DNA of 64,000 bases from JACMJL01 sp963791805 (GTDB lineage Bacteria; Bacillota; Clostridia; Clostridiales; Clostridiaceae), in assembly GCA_963791805.1 (NCBI GenBank), contig CAWBTU010000003.1:1054001-1118000 (forward strand), given 5' to 3'. The notes below the pieces were generated by a model. The model was not told the DNA's origin, did not search any database, and worked only from the letters and a program-made list of their open reading frames with translations. The position numbers and the translations under genes were made by a program. Position 1 is the first letter of the stretch. Each line of letters opens with the position of its first letter. Below, piece by piece: positions 1 to 9,060 of the stretch.

Positions 1-664
1 TAGTTCCCCAAATGATACATTTCTGATCCTTAAGCTCAGAGCTTAAAGGAACTAGAACTCCACTACAACATAATATGTTAAAACCACCATAGAGTAAGGT
101 TGACATAAACCAATGGGATTTTGTATTGTGTATGCTTTTTATATAACTAATACTAATAGAGTCTTTAGAAAAAAATATGTAAAGTATAAAGATTGTTGTA
201 ATTACTATTATCAAGGAAGGAACTATAATAGCATTTATCTCAAAAAGTCCCTTTGTGTTTTTTAACAAGATTAATGTAGAAAGTAAACACATTAGAAGTA
301 GTCCTATCCATTTGGATACATGAAAGTATTGATTTATCAAGGCACCACTTCCTGCTAAAATTATTGCAGCTCCAAAAATCAAGAATAAGCTCATTAAGAT
401 GTCCGTTACTTGTCCTAAAAGACCAGGACTTACAAGCTTAATTAAGCCATTGTAGGAATTTAAATCAAATTTAATACTGATTTTTATTATTATTGATCCT
501 ATAATGATGTATATAAAACAGCAGAAAAGAATACCTATAAAGCTCTTATATCCATATGTACTGAAGAATTGAGTAATTTCTTGACCAGAGGCTAGTCCAG
601 CACCTACAATTGTTCCTATAAAAACAGTAGCAATTTGAAATGTTAATGATAATTTTTTTATCAA
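1..664 (-). CDS. YkvI-like multi-spanning membrane protein, 3' end beyond window
   Basis: The reverse strand is open from a TTG at 664-662 to the window edge, about 221 codons, so the C-terminus is missing. A GGAGG lies six bases before the TTG. The product starts MIKKLSLTFQIATVFIGTIV and then reads GAGLASGQEITQFF, the glycine-rich first-helix signature I know from the YkvI family (COG3949), which is related to the broad sodium-coupled transporter fold. At least five hydrophobic stretches follow, divided by short polar turns. The substrate of this family is not established, so only a membrane transporter-like role is inferred. It is divergent from the lipoprotein gene at 781, and both promoters must lie in the A/T-rich 665-770 interval. 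Confidence 0.75.
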   Translation of the reverse strand, partial: MIKKLSLTFQIATVFIGTIVGAGLASGQEITQFFSTYGYKSFIGILFCCFIYIIIGSIIIKISIKFDLNSYNGLIKLVSPGLLGQVTDILMSLFLIFGAAIILAGSGALINQYFHVSKWIGLLLMCLLSTLILLKNTKGLFEINAIIVPSLIIVITTIFILYIFFSKDSISISYIKSIHNTKSHWFMSTLLYGGFNILCCSGVLVPLSSELKDQKCIIWGT

Positions 665-780
665 TTTGAACCTCCAAAAAAATTTAATTACTATCTTTAT
701 AAATATATATATAAATTTTGAGATTTAGAAATTAATTTCTTATTTTGTGGGAAACTAATTACAGAGGTGGAGGTGCAAAC

Positions 781-1827
781 ATGAAAAAAATTTTGATTTA
801 TTTAGCAACTATGCTTTTTATTTTGAATATTATTGGATGTAAAAGTTCAGAACAAAGTTCAACTTCAGAAAATAAAAAATTTGATATGAAAAAAGCAGAA
901 AGTTTAATCGATAATTATATGCAGGCTTTGATAAGAGAAGATGATGAAGGCATAAAAAAAGCTTTAAACGATAAGCTTAATAAAAATGCAGAGAATCCTC
1001 TTAAATCAGCTCTTAGAGTTAAAGGCTATAGCAAAACGGAAAATTATCAAGTTGGGGATACCGGAATTTTCAAGGTTAAAGTTGCAAGTACTAGTCTTAC
1101 GAGTACTAAAGCTTCTCTTGACACCTATACAATTAAAGTTGCTCTAGTTAATTGGAATTATAAAATCAGTGACATTAAGAGCACAGTTGAAAAGGAAAGC
1201 TACTACGAGAATTATGGTCTTAGAATTAGAAATAAAAATAATGTAAAAAGTGATTTATTGATAGATAGCGATGGTATTCCGCAATTTGGATTTTCTAAGG
1301 AAGATAATGCAAAAATAGATAAATTGGAATTACCACGTAGTAATTTTAGTAATATTGATTTTGCATATTCAGGTGACTCTATTGCTATTAGTACAGTTAA
1401 CGATGTAACCTTTGTTAGTATTGTAAATATTTCAAGTGATTCAGTTCCCACCGTTGGAACTGGAGGTCAAAGTGAAGCAGGAGGCGGAGGCGGAGGCGGA
1501 AGTCAAACAGGTCAAAGTAGTAGTCAAGGTCAAAATGCGGGCCCTAGAGAGATACCGGTTGGTAAGGAGATTAGCACACTTGATGTGATAAAAAATGGCA
1601 AGGTTGACTTTATGGTATTTTCTCCTGATGAAAAATTATTGGTATTACAGTATACTAATAGTAACAAAATGAAGTGCTTGAAAATTTATGATACTGAGAA
1701 GAGTGATTTAATTCCATTTAAATTTGAAGAAAATTATAATACAAACAATGTAGAAATTCTATACTCTTACTTTGATAAAGATATGCTATATTTCCAGGTT
1801 GTATCAAAGGATGCAAAAAGGAGATAG
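781..1827 (+). CDS. Secreted lipoprotein with C-terminal propeller-like repeats, frame break near the end
   Basis: The ATG at 781 follows AGGTGGAGGTG and begins a lipoprotein signal (hydrophobic core, lipobox NIIGC at about residue 19), so the mature protein should be anchored outside the membrane. The N-terminal half resembles a small alpha/beta sensor-like domain. A Gly/Ser/Gln-rich linker near residues 229-260 includes a run of seven glycines. The C-terminal part has blade-like segments such as MVFSPDEKLLVLQY and KCLKIYD, as in WD40/beta-propeller repeats. The frame stops at 1827, but the -1 frame continues as EIEKPVVGMWQMDLKKF to TGA 1887-1889, just ahead of the next ribosome site. One extra A in the run 1815-1819 would join them. 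The family is not recognised. Confidence 0.7.
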   Translation: MKKILIYLATMLFILNIIGCKSSEQSSTSENKKFDMKKAESLIDNYMQALIREDDEGIKKALNDKLNKNAENPLKSALRVKGYSKTENYQVGDTGIFKVKVASTSLTSTKASLDTYTIKVALVNWNYKISDIKSTVEKESYYENYGLRIRNKNNVKSDLLIDSDGIPQFGFSKEDNAKIDKLELPRSNFSNIDFAYSGDSIAISTVNDVTFVSIVNISSDSVPTVGTGGQSEAGGGGGGGSQTGQSSSQGQNAGPREIPVGKEISTLDVIKNGKVDFMVFSPDEKLLVLQYTNSNKMKCLKIYDTEKSDLIPFKFEENYNTNNVEILYSYFDKDMLYFQVVSKDAKRR

Positions 1828-1903
1828 AAAAGCCAGTTGTTGGTATGTGGCAAATGGATTTAAAAAAATTTAAAGTAAAAAAAGTCTGAGAGGAGAAGCT
1901 AAT

Positions 1904-2842
1904 TTGATAAAATTATGGGGAGACAAAAGATATAAAAGCCTCAACTACTTTCTTAGAGATAAATTTAACGAAAAAGTATTTAAGATATCCTTAGACGGGG
2001 GCTTCTCTTGTCCTAATAGAGATGGAACAATAAGTAATGGTGGGTGCATATTTTGCAGCGAAAGAGGCTCAGGGGATTTTGCAGGAGAGAGAGACAGTAG
2101 TATTGAAGAACAATTTATTTCTATAAAGGAAATTATGAATAAAAAATGGAAGGATGGAAAGTATATAGCTTATTTTCAAGCGTACACTAATACCTATGCT
2201 CCAGTTGAGGAACTTAGAAGAAAATACACTGAGGCTATTAAACAAGAAGGTGTAGTAGCAATCGCAATTGCTACTAGACCTGATTGCCTGCCAGAGGAAG
2301 TATTAGATTTATTAGAAGAAATAAACAAAAAAACATATCTGTGGGTAGAACTTGGACTTCAAACTTGTAAGGATGAAACTGCAAGCATTATTAATAGAGG
2401 ATATAAATTACCAGTCTTTGAGAAGGCGTTAAAGGATTTGAGAAAAAGAGGTATTGATGTTGTAGTTCACTGTATATTTGGATTGCCTGGAGAAAATAAA
2501 GAGGACATGCTAGGCACTATTAAATATTTATCAAACCTAGATATTCAAGGAATAAAACTACACTTGCTACATCTAATGAAAGACACCCCGTTAGAAAAGT
2601 TATATAATAGAGGCGAGCTAGAATTTTTAAGTCAAGAGGAATACATAAATTTAATATGTGAGGCAATAACCTTATTACCAGATAGTATAGTTATACACAG
2701 ACTTACAGGAGATGCACCTAGGGAGTCTCTTATTGGTCCAATGTGGAGTTTGAAAAAATGGGAAGTATTGAATTCCATTGATAAAAAATTAAAGGATGAA
2801 GAACTTTATCAAGGTTTGTATTATCCTACAAATTCAATTTGA
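1904..2842 (+). CDS. TIGR01212-family radical SAM protein (YhcC/YtqA-like)
   Basis: This 312-residue protein starts at TTG 1904, eight bases or so after GAGGAGAAG. The N-terminus shows the Cys pattern of the YhcC/YtqA group of radical SAM enzymes: C at about 37 in SCPNRDG, then CIFC at about 48-51, which bind the [4Fe-4S] cluster that cleaves S-adenosylmethionine. Downstream motifs AYFQAYTNTYAP, IATRPDCLPEEVLDLL and VELGLQT are typical of this family's barrel. Family members are linked to RNA modification, but the substrate here cannot be read from sequence. It follows the lipoprotein gene so closely that the two are probably cotranscribed. Confidence 0.85.
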   Translation: MIKLWGDKRYKSLNYFLRDKFNEKVFKISLDGGFSCPNRDGTISNGGCIFCSERGSGDFAGERDSSIEEQFISIKEIMNKKWKDGKYIAYFQAYTNTYAPVEELRRKYTEAIKQEGVVAIAIATRPDCLPEEVLDLLEEINKKTYLWVELGLQTCKDETASIINRGYKLPVFEKALKDLRKRGIDVVVHCIFGLPGENKEDMLGTIKYLSNLDIQGIKLHLLHLMKDTPLEKLYNRGELEFLSQEEYINLICEAITLLPDSIVIHRLTGDAPRESLIGPMWSLKKWEVLNSIDKKLKDEELYQGLYYPTNSI

Positions 2843-2927
2843 CACTTTTGTTAGATTTGCGCATAGTAAAAAATGACTTATAAGGGTAGAATTATACCTA
2901 TATAAAAATAGTAAGGGGAGATGCAAG

Positions 2928-4037
2928 ATGGCAAGCTTATCATTTAAACATATTTATAAAGGCTATTCTGGAAATCATACTGCTGTGAAGGATTTCAATC
3001 TTGAAGTAGAAGATAAAGAATTAGTTGTGGTCGCAGGTCCTTTAGGGTCTGGAAAGACATCGATTTTACGAATGATTGCTGGTTTAGAAGAAATATCTCA
3101 GGGTGAACTCTCTATTGGAGATTCAATAATTAATGATGTTGAACCTAAGGATAGAGACATTGCAATGGTATTTCAAAATTATGCTCTTTATCCACATATG
3201 TCAGTCTATGAAAATATGGCATTTGGATTGAAATTAAAAAAGCTCTCCAAAGAAGATATAGATAGAAAAATTAGGGAAGCAGCAAAGCTTCTTGATATAA
3301 TAAGCATATTAGATAAAAAACCTAAAAGCTTATCCGTTGATCAAAAACATAAAGTCGCATTAGGCCGTGCTATTGTTAGAGAACCAAAGGCGTTTTTACT
3401 TGATGAGCCTTTATCTAATATAGACTCAAAACTTAAGGTTAAGCTCAGAACTGAAATTTCAAAATTACATAAGAATTTAGATGCAACATTTATATATGTT
3501 ACAGATGACTCAGTAGAAGCAATGGCACTGGCAACAAGGATTGTAGTAATTAGAGATGGAGTTATTCAACAAATTGATACACCACTGAATATTTACAATA
3601 ACCCTGAAAACTTATTTGTTGCAGGTTTTATTGGAAGCCCGCAGATGAATTTTGTTGATGCAAAGTTAGCTGAAAAAAGCAATAGAATTCTTGTAGTATT
3701 TGGAGAAGAGGTAATAGTGCTACCAGAAGATAAAAGTAAAGTGCTTAAAGAAAAAGGTTATGTAGGCAAAGAAGTTATCTTTGGAATTAGAACTGAAAAT
3801 ATTAGAACTGATGCAGAATTTATTGAGCAACATAGAGATGGAGAAATAAAAGCAGTGGTTGATTTAGTAGAATTAACTGGCGCAGATACTATGTTATATC
3901 TCTCAAATGGCAAGGCCAGCTTGACAGTTAAGATAGAGGGCATTTCTACAGTAAAAGTTGGAGATAAGATTAAAATTGCCTTAGACGAGAGTACTATTTT
4001 TATTTTTGATAAAGAGACAGAGATTACAATAGTTTAG
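2928..4037 (+). CDS. MalK/UgpC-like ABC ATPase with degenerate signature and switch motifs
   Basis: The 369-residue protein has the layout of sugar-importer ATPases (MalK, UgpC, MsmX): a nucleotide-binding domain at about 1-235 and a C-terminal OB-like regulatory domain (FGIRTENIRTDAEF, TGADTMLYL). Walker A (GPLGSGKTS), the Q-loop (VFQNYALYPHMSVYEN) and Walker B (AFLLDEPLSN) are intact. The ABC signature reads LSVDQKHKVALGRA in place of LSGGQ-RQRVALGRA, and the switch position reads YVTDDSVEAM where the family has a conserved His (VTHD). Both changes should weaken ATP hydrolysis. No permease or binding-protein genes are nearby. Eleven bases separate it from the PucR-type regulator gene, so they form a likely two-gene operon. 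A regulatory, non-transport role is an inference. Confidence 0.85.
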   Translation: MASLSFKHIYKGYSGNHTAVKDFNLEVEDKELVVVAGPLGSGKTSILRMIAGLEEISQGELSIGDSIINDVEPKDRDIAMVFQNYALYPHMSVYENMAFGLKLKKLSKEDIDRKIREAAKLLDIISILDKKPKSLSVDQKHKVALGRAIVREPKAFLLDEPLSNIDSKLKVKLRTEISKLHKNLDATFIYVTDDSVEAMALATRIVVIRDGVIQQIDTPLNIYNNPENLFVAGFIGSPQMNFVDAKLAEKSNRILVVFGEEVIVLPEDKSKVLKEKGYVGKEVIFGIRTENIRTDAEFIEQHRDGEIKAVVDLVELTGADTMLYLSNGKASLTVKIEGISTVKVGDKIKIALDESTIFIFDKETEITIV

Positions 4038-4048
4038 GAGGAGAAAGG

Positions 4049-4996
4049 ATGTACAATTTTGAAGCGTTTTTACAGGATTTAAATCATTCTACTGGACTAG
4101 AATTTAGTCTTTTTGCTGAAGACGGAAATACTATTTACGAAAGTGATTTAAATTTAGACAATACGCAATTGTTCTTCCTTCCTGTTAATTTAGGGAATAC
4201 AAAGGCTACAATAAGTATTAGCAAAGAATATGAATTGTGTGCTAGCTTATTAAAATACACAATTGAAACAAAGTACAGTGAGTTTTTTTCTATGCGTGAG
4301 CAATTATTAATTGATATTTTAGAAGGCAAAGAAGTTTCAATAAATAACATTGAAAAAAGCAGTACCTTTTTATCAGAAGGCTGTGAAGTTCTTGTGGTAA
4401 GTGTAGAAGGAAGCAGATATGAAGCTTTAAATATCATTAGACATATTTATAAAGATCAAGATATTTTAAGCTCTGCTTTTAAAGATAATGTTGTTTTAAT
4501 TGGAGATTTTGAAGATATTGAAGAGCATGCTAAAGGCATTATGGATGCTATATCCTCAAACCTATATTGCAAATCAAGTGTTAGTTTCAGTGGAAAAGTT
4601 TTTGATACTGTTTCTATAAAGAAAGCCTATGAGGATGCAAGAGAATGTATGATTTTAGGCAAAAAATTTGGATTAAAAGAATATGTCTTTAATTATAATA
4701 ATATGTTATTTGAGAAGGTTGTTTACAATATTAGTGAATCTATAAAAACTGAACTCCTTGCAACCTTCAAAGAGAAATTTGATTTGTTTGATAGTGAAAT
4801 GTTAACTACTATTGAGGAGTTCTTAGATTGTGGACTTAATATTAGTGATGCAGCTAGAAAACTCTATGTACACAGAAACACATTAATTTATCGACTTGAT
4901 AAAATCCAAAAAGAAACTGATTTTGATATTCGAAATTTTAAAGAAGCAACAGTTTTTAATATTGCCTTTTTAGTATGGAAAGAAAACATATATTGA
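4049..4996 (+). CDS. PucR/CdaR-type transcriptional regulator
   Basis: The ATG at 4049 follows AGGAGGAGAAAGG, whose first bases overlap the stop of the upstream ATPase gene. The C-terminal 60 residues carry the PucR-family helix-turn-helix: LDCGLNISDAARKLYVHRNT followed by LIYRLDKIQKETDFDIRNFK. The middle segment (about 110-240) resembles the GGDEF-like domain found before the HTH in CdaR regulators (VSFSGKVFDTVSIKKAYEDA). The N-terminal 60 residues could be a small sensory domain. CdaR/PucR proteins usually activate catabolic or uptake genes in response to small molecules. Tight coupling to a MalK-like ATPase suggests the ATPase and regulator work together; the ligand is unknown. Confidence 0.8.
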   Translation: MYNFEAFLQDLNHSTGLEFSLFAEDGNTIYESDLNLDNTQLFFLPVNLGNTKATISISKEYELCASLLKYTIETKYSEFFSMREQLLIDILEGKEVSINNIEKSSTFLSEGCEVLVVSVEGSRYEALNIIRHIYKDQDILSSAFKDNVVLIGDFEDIEEHAKGIMDAISSNLYCKSSVSFSGKVFDTVSIKKAYEDARECMILGKKFGLKEYVFNYNNMLFEKVVYNISESIKTELLATFKEKFDLFDSEMLTTIEEFLDCGLNISDAARKLYVHRNTLIYRLDKIQKETDFDIRNFKEATVFNIAFLVWKENIY

Positions 4997-5086
4997 GAAA
5001 TTGCATATATAAATAAAGAAGAGTAGGGCTGTTTCATCATAGAAAGTTATTTCTAGGGTGTAGCGGCTTTTTAAATTTAAAAAATA

Positions 5087-5112
5087 AAAACCGTTCTAAT
5101 AAATCATTCGTC
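5087..5112 (+). promoter_or_regulatory. Candidate ECF-type promoter before the sigma/anti-sigma pair
   Basis: AAAACC at 5087-5092 and CGTC at 5109-5112 are 16 bases apart, close to the AAC(C) -35 and CGTC -10 elements of many extracytoplasmic-function sigma factors. It is 35 bases before the sigma gene, which fits autoregulation. This is a pattern match only. Confidence 0.4.
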
Positions 5113-5147
5113 TAATTAGCATAAGAGTATTTAAGGGGGTGCAAAAT

Positions 5148-5672
5148 TTGGAATTAGAGGAAAAGGTATTAAGAGCTAAGAAAGGAGACGATAATGCCTT
5201 CTATGAACTAGTTAATGAAAAAAAAGATATACTTTACAAAACTGCATATGCATACGTAAAAAACAAAGAGGATGCATTGGACATAGTTCATAATACTGTG
5301 TACAAGGCCTATGTTTCATTAAATAAGTTAAAAGAACCAAAGTTTTTTAATACTTGGTTAATGAGAATATTAATTAATTGTTCTTTAGATTTTATTAGAA
5401 AAGAAAAAAAGGTAATAGAGTTACAGAATGAAATAAGTACCGAAGAAAACCAGCTGCAATTACCACATGAAGAGATTCTAGATTTATATGACGCAGTTGA
5501 TAAGTTAAATGGAAAGTCTAAAACAATTGTAATATTAAAGTATTTTCAAGATATGACATTAACTCAGATAGCCGAGGTAATGGAATGTCCATTAGGAACA
5601 GTAAAGACAAATTTACATAAAGCCCTTAAGGAGCTTAGGATGGATTTAGAGGAGGTGGAGACCATTGGATGA
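5148..5672 (+). CDS. ECF RNA polymerase sigma factor
   Basis: The product has 174 residues, the usual size for an extracytoplasmic-function sigma-70 factor. Region 2 is visible in DNAFYELVNEKKDILYKTAY and KNKEDALDIVHNTVYKAY, followed by FNTWLMRILINCSLDFIRKE. Region 4 shows DMTLTQIAEVMECPLGTVKT, the DNA-binding helix-turn-helix. I chose TTG 5148 because GGGGG lies eight bases before it; a GTG at 5139 sits inside that ribosome site. The gene overlaps the downstream membrane protein gene by eight bases, the usual arrangement for a sigma factor and its anti-sigma factor. An ECF-like promoter lies upstream at 5087-5112. Confidence 0.88.
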   Translation: MELEEKVLRAKKGDDNAFYELVNEKKDILYKTAYAYVKNKEDALDIVHNTVYKAYVSLNKLKEPKFFNTWLMRILINCSLDFIRKEKKVIELQNEISTEENQLQLPHEEILDLYDAVDKLNGKSKTIVILKYFQDMTLTQIAEVMECPLGTVKTNLHKALKELRMDLEEVETIG

Positions 5673-7725
5673 AAGATTTAATAGTATTGAAGTCCCAGCA
5701 GAAATTGATTTAACTATTGAGACTGCTATTAAAGAAGGCAGAAAAAAGAGAAAGATAAATAAGCTTAAACCTTATGTAGCAACAGCGGCTTGTTTTTGTA
5801 TAATGGTTACTGGATTTGCTGTTTACAAAAATATGGACAATAGTAAGGTTAATTCGGATAAAAATATAGAGGTTGGAATTATTAAAACGGATAAGCTTCC
5901 AACAGTAGGAACATATAAAAATTTAAATGTTTTATTGAAGGATTATATAAAGAATAGCAATGTAAAATTAGATGAAATAAAGGGTGGCGCATTGTATGAT
6001 GGTATAACCAATGGAAGAACGTCAAGTTCTACGGGAAAAACATTAAGAGATGGTGCGCAGCAGCAAAAATCAGGAAGTAGCGTAAATTCAACAAAAGATA
6101 CAGTAAATATTAGCGCAGATTATTCTGAAACAAATCAGCAGGTAAAGGGAGTAGACGAAGGTGATATAGTAAAAACTGATGGTAAGTTTATATATAGAAT
6201 AACAGGTAATAAGCTTGTAATCGTAAACTCAGTTCCAGCTGAAAAATTATCTTTAGAGGCTACCATTAACTATAGTAATGGATTTACCCCTAATGAAATG
6301 TTTGTGAAAGGTAAATATTTGACCGTTATAGGGAATTATGTTTCAAGTGAACCACCTAAAACAATAAGTGATGATTTAATCTATATAAATAATCAACAAA
6401 CTAAAGTTTACATTTATGATATCAGTGATAAGAAAAAACCAGCACAAATTAGAGAAATTGAGCTAGATGGATCATATACACAGTCAAGACTTATTGATTC
6501 AACAGTTTATGTTATCTCTAATAAAAATATACCATTATATAAAGATGAATTATATAATGAACTGCCAATATGTAAAGATTCTGTTTTAAGTAATAAAGAA
6601 ATCAAAGTTGACTATAGTAGCATAAATTATTGCCCCAATGCACTTGAACCTAATTATATTATAATAGGATGTATTAATTTAGATAAAATAAATGATCAAA
6701 TTAATATTAGCACTGTACTTGGGTCAGGAGAAAACATATATGTTTCGGAAAACAATATTTATATTGCAGGTAGTAATTATACTGGTGATGCTTCTAAAGA
6801 AGGTAAAACTTCAATATACAAATTTAGTCTTAATAAAGATTCTACTAAATATGTAACAAGTGGAGTAGTGAAGGGAACGCTCCTAAACCAATTTTCAATG
6901 GATGAAAGTAAGGAATATTTTAGAGTGGTAACAACTGAAGGTAATAATACTAAAAATAATCTTTATATTTTAAATAATGATATGAAAACTGGTGGCGCTA
7001 TTGAAGGACTTGCGCCTGGAGAAAGAATCTATTCTGCTAGGTTCATGGGAGATAGAGCATATATGGTTACCTTTAAGCAGACGGACCCTCTATTTGTAAT
7101 TGACTTGAAAAACCCCGAGGCTCCCAAAGTTCTAGGAGAACTTAAAATTCCAGGTTTCAGCAATTATCTAGAACCTTATGATGATAATCATATTATGGGA
7201 TTTGGTCAAGATACTGTATACGTCAACGAAGGCGGAACAATTATGGCTAAGCCTGTAGGTATGAAGATAGCTATGTATGATGTTACAGATGTAAGTAATC
7301 CTAAAGAACAATTTCAAACAAAAGTTGAAGGGAATAATTCATATTCATCCTTATTGAACAACCATAAAGCGCTACTTTTTTCAGCGGATAAAAACCTTTT
7401 GGCTTTTCCTGTGAGTTATGCCAACGTAAACAAACCTGAAAATATAGGAGGCTTTCAAGGTGCCTATGTATACAATGTTGATTTAGTTAATGGTTTCGTT
7501 TTAAAGGGAAAAGTTACTCATAAAGATATGAAAACAGTTGGTGATAATTCAGAACCATATTATTTTGGCTCAGAGATTGATAGAGAATTATATATAGGAA
7601 ATATATTATTTACAGTATCAAATGGAGTGATTAAAGCTAACAATCTTCAAGACTTAAAAGAAGTATCTAGATTAGTAATAAATCCTGATTATTCTCAAAA
7701 CAGTGGTGGAGTAATGCTTAAATAA
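5665..7725 (+). CDS. Membrane-anchored anti-sigma-like protein with secreted beta-propeller domain
   Basis: The TTG at 5665 follows GGAGGTGG and overlaps the sigma gene. Residues 1-35 are cytoplasmic and charged, a single membrane helix follows (AACFCIMVTGFAVY, about 37-52), and the remaining 630 residues should be outside. The outer part carries the features of the Beta_propel family (PF09826): NQQVKGVDEGDIVKTDGKFI, VYIYDISDKKKPAQIREIEL, DGSYTQSRLIDSTVYVI, and later ARFMGDRAYMVTFKQTDPLF. The order sigma, then single-pass protein, strongly suggests that the short inner segment holds the sigma factor and the propeller senses an envelope signal. This pairing is inference, since no zinc-finger anti-sigma motif is visible in the first 35 residues. 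Confidence 0.8.
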   Translation: MDERFNSIEVPAEIDLTIETAIKEGRKKRKINKLKPYVATAACFCIMVTGFAVYKNMDNSKVNSDKNIEVGIIKTDKLPTVGTYKNLNVLLKDYIKNSNVKLDEIKGGALYDGITNGRTSSSTGKTLRDGAQQQKSGSSVNSTKDTVNISADYSETNQQVKGVDEGDIVKTDGKFIYRITGNKLVIVNSVPAEKLSLEATINYSNGFTPNEMFVKGKYLTVIGNYVSSEPPKTISDDLIYINNQQTKVYIYDISDKKKPAQIREIELDGSYTQSRLIDSTVYVISNKNIPLYKDELYNELPICKDSVLSNKEIKVDYSSINYCPNALEPNYIIIGCINLDKINDQINISTVLGSGENIYVSENNIYIAGSNYTGDASKEGKTSIYKFSLNKDSTKYVTSGVVKGTLLNQFSMDESKEYFRVVTTEGNNTKNNLYILNNDMKTGGAIEGLAPGERIYSARFMGDRAYMVTFKQTDPLFVIDLKNPEAPKVLGELKIPGFSNYLEPYDDNHIMGFGQDTVYVNEGGTIMAKPVGMKIAMYDVTDVSNPKEQFQTKVEGNNSYSSLLNNHKALLFSADKNLLAFPVSYANVNKPENIGGFQGAYVYNVDLVNGFVLKGKVTHKDMKTVGDNSEPYYFGSEIDRELYIGNILFTVSNGVIKANNLQDLKEVSRLVINPDYSQNSGGVMLK

Positions 7726-7728
7726 TGT

Positions 7729-7759
7729 AAATGCTGAGGGCTCTGAGCCCTCAGCATTT
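7729..7759. terminator. Bidirectional terminator between convergent genes
   Basis: A near-perfect inverted repeat: arm 7729-7743 (AAATGCTGAGGGCTC) pairs with 7745-7759. It lies between the propeller gene and the converging methyltransferase gene, and overlaps the latter's stop codon (7758-7760). Confidence 0.85.
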
Positions 7760-8933
7760 ATATTACTTGAAATATATAAAATTTTAAATACGAGGATTCA
7801 TCTGAATTCCATAGTATTGGATGATCTGCGGCTTGTGTTCTATATTCAATCTGCCTAATAGTTCTTCGTGCATCCATTGCAGCTTCAGCAATAGTCTCTC
7901 TAAATAGCTCCGGATTCATAAAGTGAGAACATGAGCAGGTAACAAAAAAACCACCTGGCTTAACTAATTTTAAACCTCTTAAATTTATCTCTTTATAACC
8001 TCTTTTGGCACCATTTACTGTATCCTTAGATTTTGTGAAGGCTGGAGGATCTAATATTACAACATCAAATTTTCTACCTTCTCTAGCCCAAACTGGTAGA
8101 ATATCAAAAACATTTTCACATTGGAACTTTACTGTTTCACTTAATCCATTAAGTTCAGCATTTTTTGTTGCAAAATCCACTGCATATTGAGAGATATCAA
8201 GACCTAAAACACTTTTAGCACCAGCAATACCAGCGTTTAGCGCAAAAGAACCTGTGTGTGTAAAGCAATCTAGAACATCTGCAGCTTTACATATTCTATG
8301 TATGGCTTCTCGATTCTGTTTTTGGTCAAGAAAGAAGCCGGTTTTTTGACCATTTTCAATATCCACATTGTATTTAACACCATTTTCAGTAATTTGAATC
8401 ATTGTTTCAAAAGGCTCAGTTAAAAATCCTTTAAAAAGTTCCATTCCTTCTAGTTTACGTACAGAAGCATCGCTTCTTTCATAAACTCCTTTTGCACCAT
8501 ATTCTTCTTTTAGTAGTTTAACAAAAATATCTTTATATTTATCTATTCCCAGTGCAAGGGATTGAATAACATAATAATCTTCATATTTATCTATTGTTAG
8601 TCCTGGTAAAAAATCCGCTTCGCCAAAGATAAATCTGCAGCTTGAAGTATCAATTATCTTTTTTCTATAGTCCCAAGCCATTTTAAATCTTTTTCTGAAG
8701 AATTCTTCATCAATAGCTTCATCAATATCTCTAGTTAAAATCCTAATAGTTATTTTAGAAACATCATTAATAAAGCCCTTACCTATAAATTCATGTCTAA
8801 AGTTATAAACTTCAACTATATCACCATTTTCATATTCACCATCAAATTCCTCGATTTCATCTGTGAAAATCCATGCGTGACCATTTTCAGCTCTTCGTCC
8901 CTTACCTTTATATAAGTAAAATTTACTACTCAT
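7758..8933 (-). CDS. Class I rRNA large-subunit methyltransferase, RlmI/YwbD-like
   Basis: This 391-residue protein begins with a PUA-like RNA-binding domain (LYKGKGRRAENGHAWIFTDE, about 5-75), followed by a central domain and an AdoMet-dependent methyltransferase fold. In the latter, LDCFTHTGSFALNAGIAGA is the SAM-binding loop and VVILDPPAFTKSK is motif IV; CSCSHFMNPELF carries the conserved cysteines. This layout matches RlmI, which makes m5C in 23S rRNA, and Bacillus YwbD. The exact target base is not provable here. ATG at 8933 is chosen because GGAGG precedes it by five bases; a longer frame from 8951 would place that site inside the gene. Confidence 0.88.
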   Translation of the reverse strand: MSSKFYLYKGKGRRAENGHAWIFTDEIEEFDGEYENGDIVEVYNFRHEFIGKGFINDVSKITIRILTRDIDEAIDEEFFRKRFKMAWDYRKKIIDTSSCRFIFGEADFLPGLTIDKYEDYYVIQSLALGIDKYKDIFVKLLKEEYGAKGVYERSDASVRKLEGMELFKGFLTEPFETMIQITENGVKYNVDIENGQKTGFFLDQKQNREAIHRICKAADVLDCFTHTGSFALNAGIAGAKSVLGLDISQYAVDFATKNAELNGLSETVKFQCENVFDILPVWAREGRKFDVVILDPPAFTKSKDTVNGAKRGYKEINLRGLKLVKPGGFFVTCSCSHFMNPELFRETIAEAAMDARRTIRQIEYRTQAADHPILWNSDESSYLKFYIFQVI

Positions 8934-9060
8934 AAAAACCTCCAAAGTCAATTATTTATATTGAAAATTATATCATATAAAAAATACCTTTGACAGTAAG
9001 TATGTTTTTATTTAAACTATAACATGTATTGAATTTTTACGTTAGGTAGGAGATAAATTA

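Noticed and set aside
1468..1540. Gly-rich stretch as a low-complexity repeat array
   Set aside because: It is a coding linker in the lipoprotein with seven glycines, not a separate repeat.
1813..1827. Programmed -1 frameshift at the A run of the lipoprotein gene
   Set aside because: The sequence GCA AAA AGG is not a full slippery heptamer and no stimulatory hairpin is evident; homopolymer loss is simpler.
5000..5086. Terminator after the PucR-type gene
   Set aside because: Only a 6-bp TAGAAA/TTTCTA hairpin without a following T run is present, so I could not support one.
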